From: an uncultured Altererythrobacter sp.
Lineage (GTDB): Bacteria > Pseudomonadota > Alphaproteobacteria > Sphingomonadales > Sphingomonadaceae
Length of the DNA: 64,000 nucleotides
Assembly (NCBI GenBank): GCA_946886565.1
Contig: CAMPIX010000014.1
Location: 1 to 64,000 of the forward strand
Reading direction: 5' to 3'
In this document: piece by piece, positions 61,496 through 64,000 of the stretch
Position numbering within the stretch: position 1 is the first letter of the stretch
How the letters are laid out: every line of letters starts with the position of its first letter
Translations under genes and position numbers: made by a program
The notes under the pieces: generated by a model
Database searches by the model: none
What the model saw: the letters and a program-made list of their open reading frames with translations, nothing else
Told to the model about the DNA's origin: nothing

Positions 61496-61903
61496 TCATA
61501 CCCGCGCCTCCGCCGAGAGCTGGGTCAGCGGAATGCCGGCCAATGCACCGCGAAGGGCCTGGTTCACCATCGGCCAGTGCGGTTTGACCGAGCAGGCCCC
61601 CTCGTAACAGCAGTCGTGCGTATCGACGCACTGGGTCAGCGCGATCGGGCCTTCGACCGCCTCGACGATGTCGGCCAGCGTGATCGCCGCCGCCGGGCGC
61701 GCGAGCTGCAACCCGCCGCCCGCGCCGCGCACCGAGCGTAGCAGGCCGGCAGCCGACAGCTTGCTGACCAGCTTCGCCACCGTCGGTCCCGGCAGCCCCG
61801 TTTCCGCCGCCAGCTCGGCCGCGCTGGTGCGCGCGCCGCCGCAATGGCGCGCGGCGGCGCTCATCGTTACGACGGCATAATCGGCAAGGTTTGACAGGCG
61901 CAT
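61496..61903 (-). CDS. sufR: Rrf2-family SUF regulator (SufR/IscR-like)
   Basis: A 135-residue winged-helix regulator. The start MRLSNLADYAVVTMSAAARH and the helix-turn-helix (TSAAELAAETGLPGPTVAKL, LLRSVRGAGGGLQLARP) match the alphaproteobacterial SUF-specific Rrf2 group. Cysteines CVDTHDCCYEGAC are arranged to hold a [2Fe-2S] or [4Fe-4S] cluster, which makes it a cluster-responsive repressor. A 25-bp palindrome lies immediately upstream of its start. It is the first gene of the SUF operon. Confidence 0.9.
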   Translation of the reverse strand: MRLSNLADYAVVTMSAAARHCGGARTSAAELAAETGLPGPTVAKLVSKLSAAGLLRSVRGAGGGLQLARPAAAITLADIVEAVEGPIALTQCVDTHDCCYEGACSVKPHWPMVNQALRGALAGIPLTQLSAEARV

Positions 61904-61906
61904 CTT

Positions 61907-61931
61907 AAATCGGACCTATTCGTTCCGATTT
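61907..61931 (-). promoter_or_regulatory. 25-bp palindromic operator candidate for sufR
   Basis: AAATCGGA (61907-61914) and TCCGATTT (61924-61931) are a perfect inverted repeat with a 9-base spacer, ending 3 bases before the sufR start codon on the minus strand. It covers the position of the ribosome site and probably the transcription start, which fits an autorepression site. The same arm sequence is not seen elsewhere in the window. Confidence 0.55.
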
Positions 61932-61947
61932 GCACCTATGCGCCGCT

Positions 61948-61975
61948 CTGGCGGTTTTCAATGGAAAACCGCCAG
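61948..61975. terminator. Perfect 12-bp hairpin between DUF885 gene and sufR
   Basis: CTGGCGGTTTTC (61948-61959) and GAAAACCGCCAG (61964-61975) form a 12-bp stem with loop AATG. It lies after the DUF885 stop and 17 bases upstream of the sufR operator. The outer side has no T-run, but the stem's TTTTC may help; it could be a terminator or a protein-binding hairpin. A second, shorter hairpin (61994-62011) follows the DUF885 stop directly. Confidence 0.5.
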
Positions 61976-62011
61976 TTGCGAGTCGTTAGCATTCCTTGCC
62001 CACGGGCAAGG

Positions 62012-63832
62012 TTACGTGGCCTTCTCCGCCGCGATCCATGCCTCGACGTTCTCTTCCATGATCGAGAGCGGCACCGGTCCGCTCTTGAGGATCGCGGTGT
62101 GGAATTCGCGTATGTCGAAGCCCGCGCCCAGCTCGGCACGCGCTCTCTCGCGCAGTTCCATGATCTTGAGCTTGCCGATCATGTAGGCGGTCGCCTGGCC
62201 CGGATAGACGACGTAGCGCTCGATCGCCTTGCGGATATCGCCCTCGGGATTGGGAGTGTTCTCGGTCAGATAGGCGATCGCCTCCTCGCGGCTCCAGCGC
62301 TTGTGGTGGATGCCGGTGTCCACAACCAGTCGGCACGCCCTCCACAGCTCCATCCCAAGCCGGCCGAAGTCCGAATAGGGATCGGTGTAGAAACCCATGT
62401 CCTTGCCCAGCTCCTCGGCATAGAGGCCCCAGCCCTCGGTGTACGCGGTCACGCCCCCGAAGCGGCGGAACGCGGGCAGATCGCCGAGCTCGGTCTGGAG
62501 CGCGCGTTGCAGATGGTGACCGGGAAGCCCCTCGTGATAGAACAGGGCCTCGAGCTCGTTCTTGCTCATGTCCTTCAGGTTGTAGAGATTGACGTAATAA
62601 GTGCCCGGCCGCGAACCGTCCGGCGCGGGGCTGTTGTAGAACGCTTTGCCGGCGCTTTGTTCGCGGAACGCCTCCACCGGTTTCACCCGCAGCGGCGCCC
62701 TGGGCAGCTTGGCGAAATACTGCGGCAGCGCCGCCTCCATCGCCACCCGGTGCTTTTCGACCTCGGCCAGATATTCCTCACGCGTATCGTAGAAGAAGCG
62801 CGGATCGGTGCGGACGTGGGCGAAGAATTCCTGCAGCGTTCCGTCGAAGCCGACCTTGGCCATGATCGCGCGCATCTCGCCGTGGATGCGCGCGACGTTG
62901 TCGAGGCCGATCTGGTGGATCTGCTCGGCGGTGAGATCGGTCGTGGTGTAATTCTTGAGCAGCGCGGCGTAATAGTCCGCGCCCTCGGGAAAGCGCCAGA
63001 TGCCGTCCTGCGTCGGCGCGTTTGTCTGCTGTCGCTTCATCTCGGCGAGGAGCCGCTGGTAGGCGGGCGCCGCGGAATTTTCCCACGCGAGTTGCGCCGA
63101 GGAGATCAACGCCGCTTCCTCCGCTGCGCCGAGCTCGAGCGCCTTGGCCTTGCCCGCGAAGTCGACCAGAATCGCGTTCTCGAGACCCGCCTCGAGCAGG
63201 TTCTCGATATCCGAAATGACGTAGGGATAGACCCAGTCAGGCGGCATCACGCCCGCGACGGCGCGTTCGCGCGATTCGGCGATCAGGGTGTCGAGCACCG
63301 GCCCGAGCCCCTCGATCCGGCTGACATAGGCGCGCGCCTGTTCCTCGTCGGCGACCGAGTGGATGTTGATCAGGAACGCAGGCAGGTCGCTTTGCGCGCC
63401 GTTCATCTGGTCGAAGACGTAGCCGTATTCGCGATAGGGAAAGAGCGATGCGCTGCGATCGGCCATCGCGTCGAACAGACGGTAGCTGAGCGCCTCCTGC
63501 TCCGAAAGCTCGGCGGGATCGAAGTTCGCGCGCATCGTAGCCGCGGTCTTCTGGAGGAGTTGTTCCTCGCGCACCGCAGCCGCGTCCGTGAATTCGCCCC
63601 ATTCGTCGTAGTCCGAGTCGCGAATCCCACGGTAGGCCTTGCTCAGCGGCGACATGGCGAGCTGCGCCTCGTCGTAAGTCTTGAACAGCGTTCCGATGTC
63701 CGAGGCCGGATTGAGCGCGACCGTTTCCGAGCCCGGAGCCTGCGTCGTGCGCGGCTCCTCCTGGCCCGCAGCGCAACCCGCAAGCGCCACTGCCAACACC
63801 GAAGCCCCCAGAATTCCACGTATTTTCGCCAT
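62012..63832 (-). CDS. DUF885-family lipoprotein (zinc-metallopeptidase-like)
   Basis: A 606-residue DUF885 protein with a lipobox (LAGC, about 18-21) after MAKIRGILGASVLAVALAG. The C-terminal domain has the zinc-binding-like motif FYHEGLPGHHLQ and the block YTEGWGLYAEELG, both family hallmarks; the family is thought to be metallo-carboxypeptidase-like. ATG 63832 with AGGAGG upstream is chosen over the upstream in-frame codon. It is expected at the outer or inner membrane surface. Confidence 0.9.
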   Translation of the reverse strand: MAKIRGILGASVLAVALAGCAAGQEEPRTTQAPGSETVALNPASDIGTLFKTYDEAQLAMSPLSKAYRGIRDSDYDEWGEFTDAAAVREEQLLQKTAATMRANFDPAELSEQEALSYRLFDAMADRSASLFPYREYGYVFDQMNGAQSDLPAFLINIHSVADEEQARAYVSRIEGLGPVLDTLIAESRERAVAGVMPPDWVYPYVISDIENLLEAGLENAILVDFAGKAKALELGAAEEAALISSAQLAWENSAAPAYQRLLAEMKRQQTNAPTQDGIWRFPEGADYYAALLKNYTTTDLTAEQIHQIGLDNVARIHGEMRAIMAKVGFDGTLQEFFAHVRTDPRFFYDTREEYLAEVEKHRVAMEAALPQYFAKLPRAPLRVKPVEAFREQSAGKAFYNSPAPDGSRPGTYYVNLYNLKDMSKNELEALFYHEGLPGHHLQRALQTELGDLPAFRRFGGVTAYTEGWGLYAEELGKDMGFYTDPYSDFGRLGMELWRACRLVVDTGIHHKRWSREEAIAYLTENTPNPEGDIRKAIERYVVYPGQATAYMIGKLKIMELRERARAELGAGFDIREFHTAILKSGPVPLSIMEENVEAWIAAEKAT

Positions 63833-63902
63833 CTGCGACCTCCTCTCTGATCGATATCCGAGGGCTTTTGGCTCGAATCGCACGGCTTGGCCAGCGATGA
63901 GC

Positions 63903-63937
63903 AAAAAAAGGGCGGCATTCCAAAAGGAACGCCGCCC
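63903..63937 (-). terminator. Strong minus-strand terminator
   Basis: A 12-bp stem (63910-63921 with 63926-63937, one mismatch) with loop AAAA is followed on the minus strand by seven T residues (63909-63903). It ends the gene whose C-terminus enters the window at the right edge. Confidence 0.9.
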
Positions 63938-63952
63938 CTGAAAGGCAAGAAC

Positions 63953-64000
63953 TCATCGCATCGCTGCTTTGAGCCCTTCGGGTCGCACCACCCACTTAGG
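63953..64000 (-). CDS. C-terminal end of an unidentified gene (partial)
   Basis: The last 15 codons of a minus-strand frame (PKWVVRPEGLKAAMR) run in from the right edge to a TGA stop, 15 bases before a strong terminator. That position supports a real gene end, but the fragment is too short to name. Confidence 0.5.
   Translation of the reverse strand, partial: PKWVVRPEGLKAAMR

Overview
The window is chromosomal DNA from a GC-rich alphaproteobacterium, most likely a member of the Sphingomonadales (Erythrobacteraceae-like). Pointers are the very GC-rich coding sequence, FixJ/NarL-type regulators, an MmcB DNA-repair protein behind a GTTC-N7-GTTC SOS box, DUF2093 and DUF2141 proteins, a Zur-type regulator and a SUF operon with the alphaproteobacterial Rrf2 regulator. 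No close relative could be checked, so the taxonomy is an inference.

Left flank (1-14.9 kb): housekeeping genes. These are a crotonase and an alpha/beta hydrolase, dxs (isoprenoids), zur, an exported msrA with a tiny membrane ORF in front, a rpe-heparinase-purH run, a DUF2141 protein, a two-gene lipid operon (diacylglycerol-kinase-like plus a possible Tam41-like nucleotidyltransferase), an M20 amidohydrolase and an acyl-CoA synthetase.

Accessory island (about 16.4-29.1 kb): this stretch is clearly AT-richer. Its left end cuts an Atm1-like ABC exporter, of which only a 5'-truncated, frameshifted remnant is left. Its right end abuts tRNA-Arg(CCG). It holds an AraC regulator, two FixJ-like regulators with degenerate receivers, and two related sets of small genes on opposite strands. 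These include cold-shock-like OB-fold proteins (one intact, two decayed), an extra IF-1 and a protein family that is fused in one set and split in the other. It also holds a DUF2384-type protein and a small tyrosine recombinase. The tRNA-proximal integrase is split by a complete 2,543-bp IS1595-family element with 25-bp inverted repeats and a perfect 8-bp target duplication; removing the element restores the integrase frame exactly. The element carries three passenger ORFs besides its transposase.

Right flank (29.2-64 kb): mmcB, a sterol-desaturase-family protein, DUF2141, a PAS protein, an App1-like phosphatase, an esterase, two M48 metalloproteases around a DsbA-like protein, an HD-domain protein, a LytS/LytTR two-component pair, nadC, RNase T2, tadA, rpmB, an M23 peptidase, xseA and purD sharing start codons head to head, a laterally acquired rhuM, an adenosine-kinase-like gene, and a SUF operon. 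The SUF operon reads sufR-sufB-x-x-sufC-x-sufD-sufS-sufT-x-sufA-x. The x genes are uncharacterised and mostly joined to their neighbours by 4-base start/stop overlaps. A 25-bp palindrome precedes sufR. Two families of dispersed inverted repeats lie between genes.
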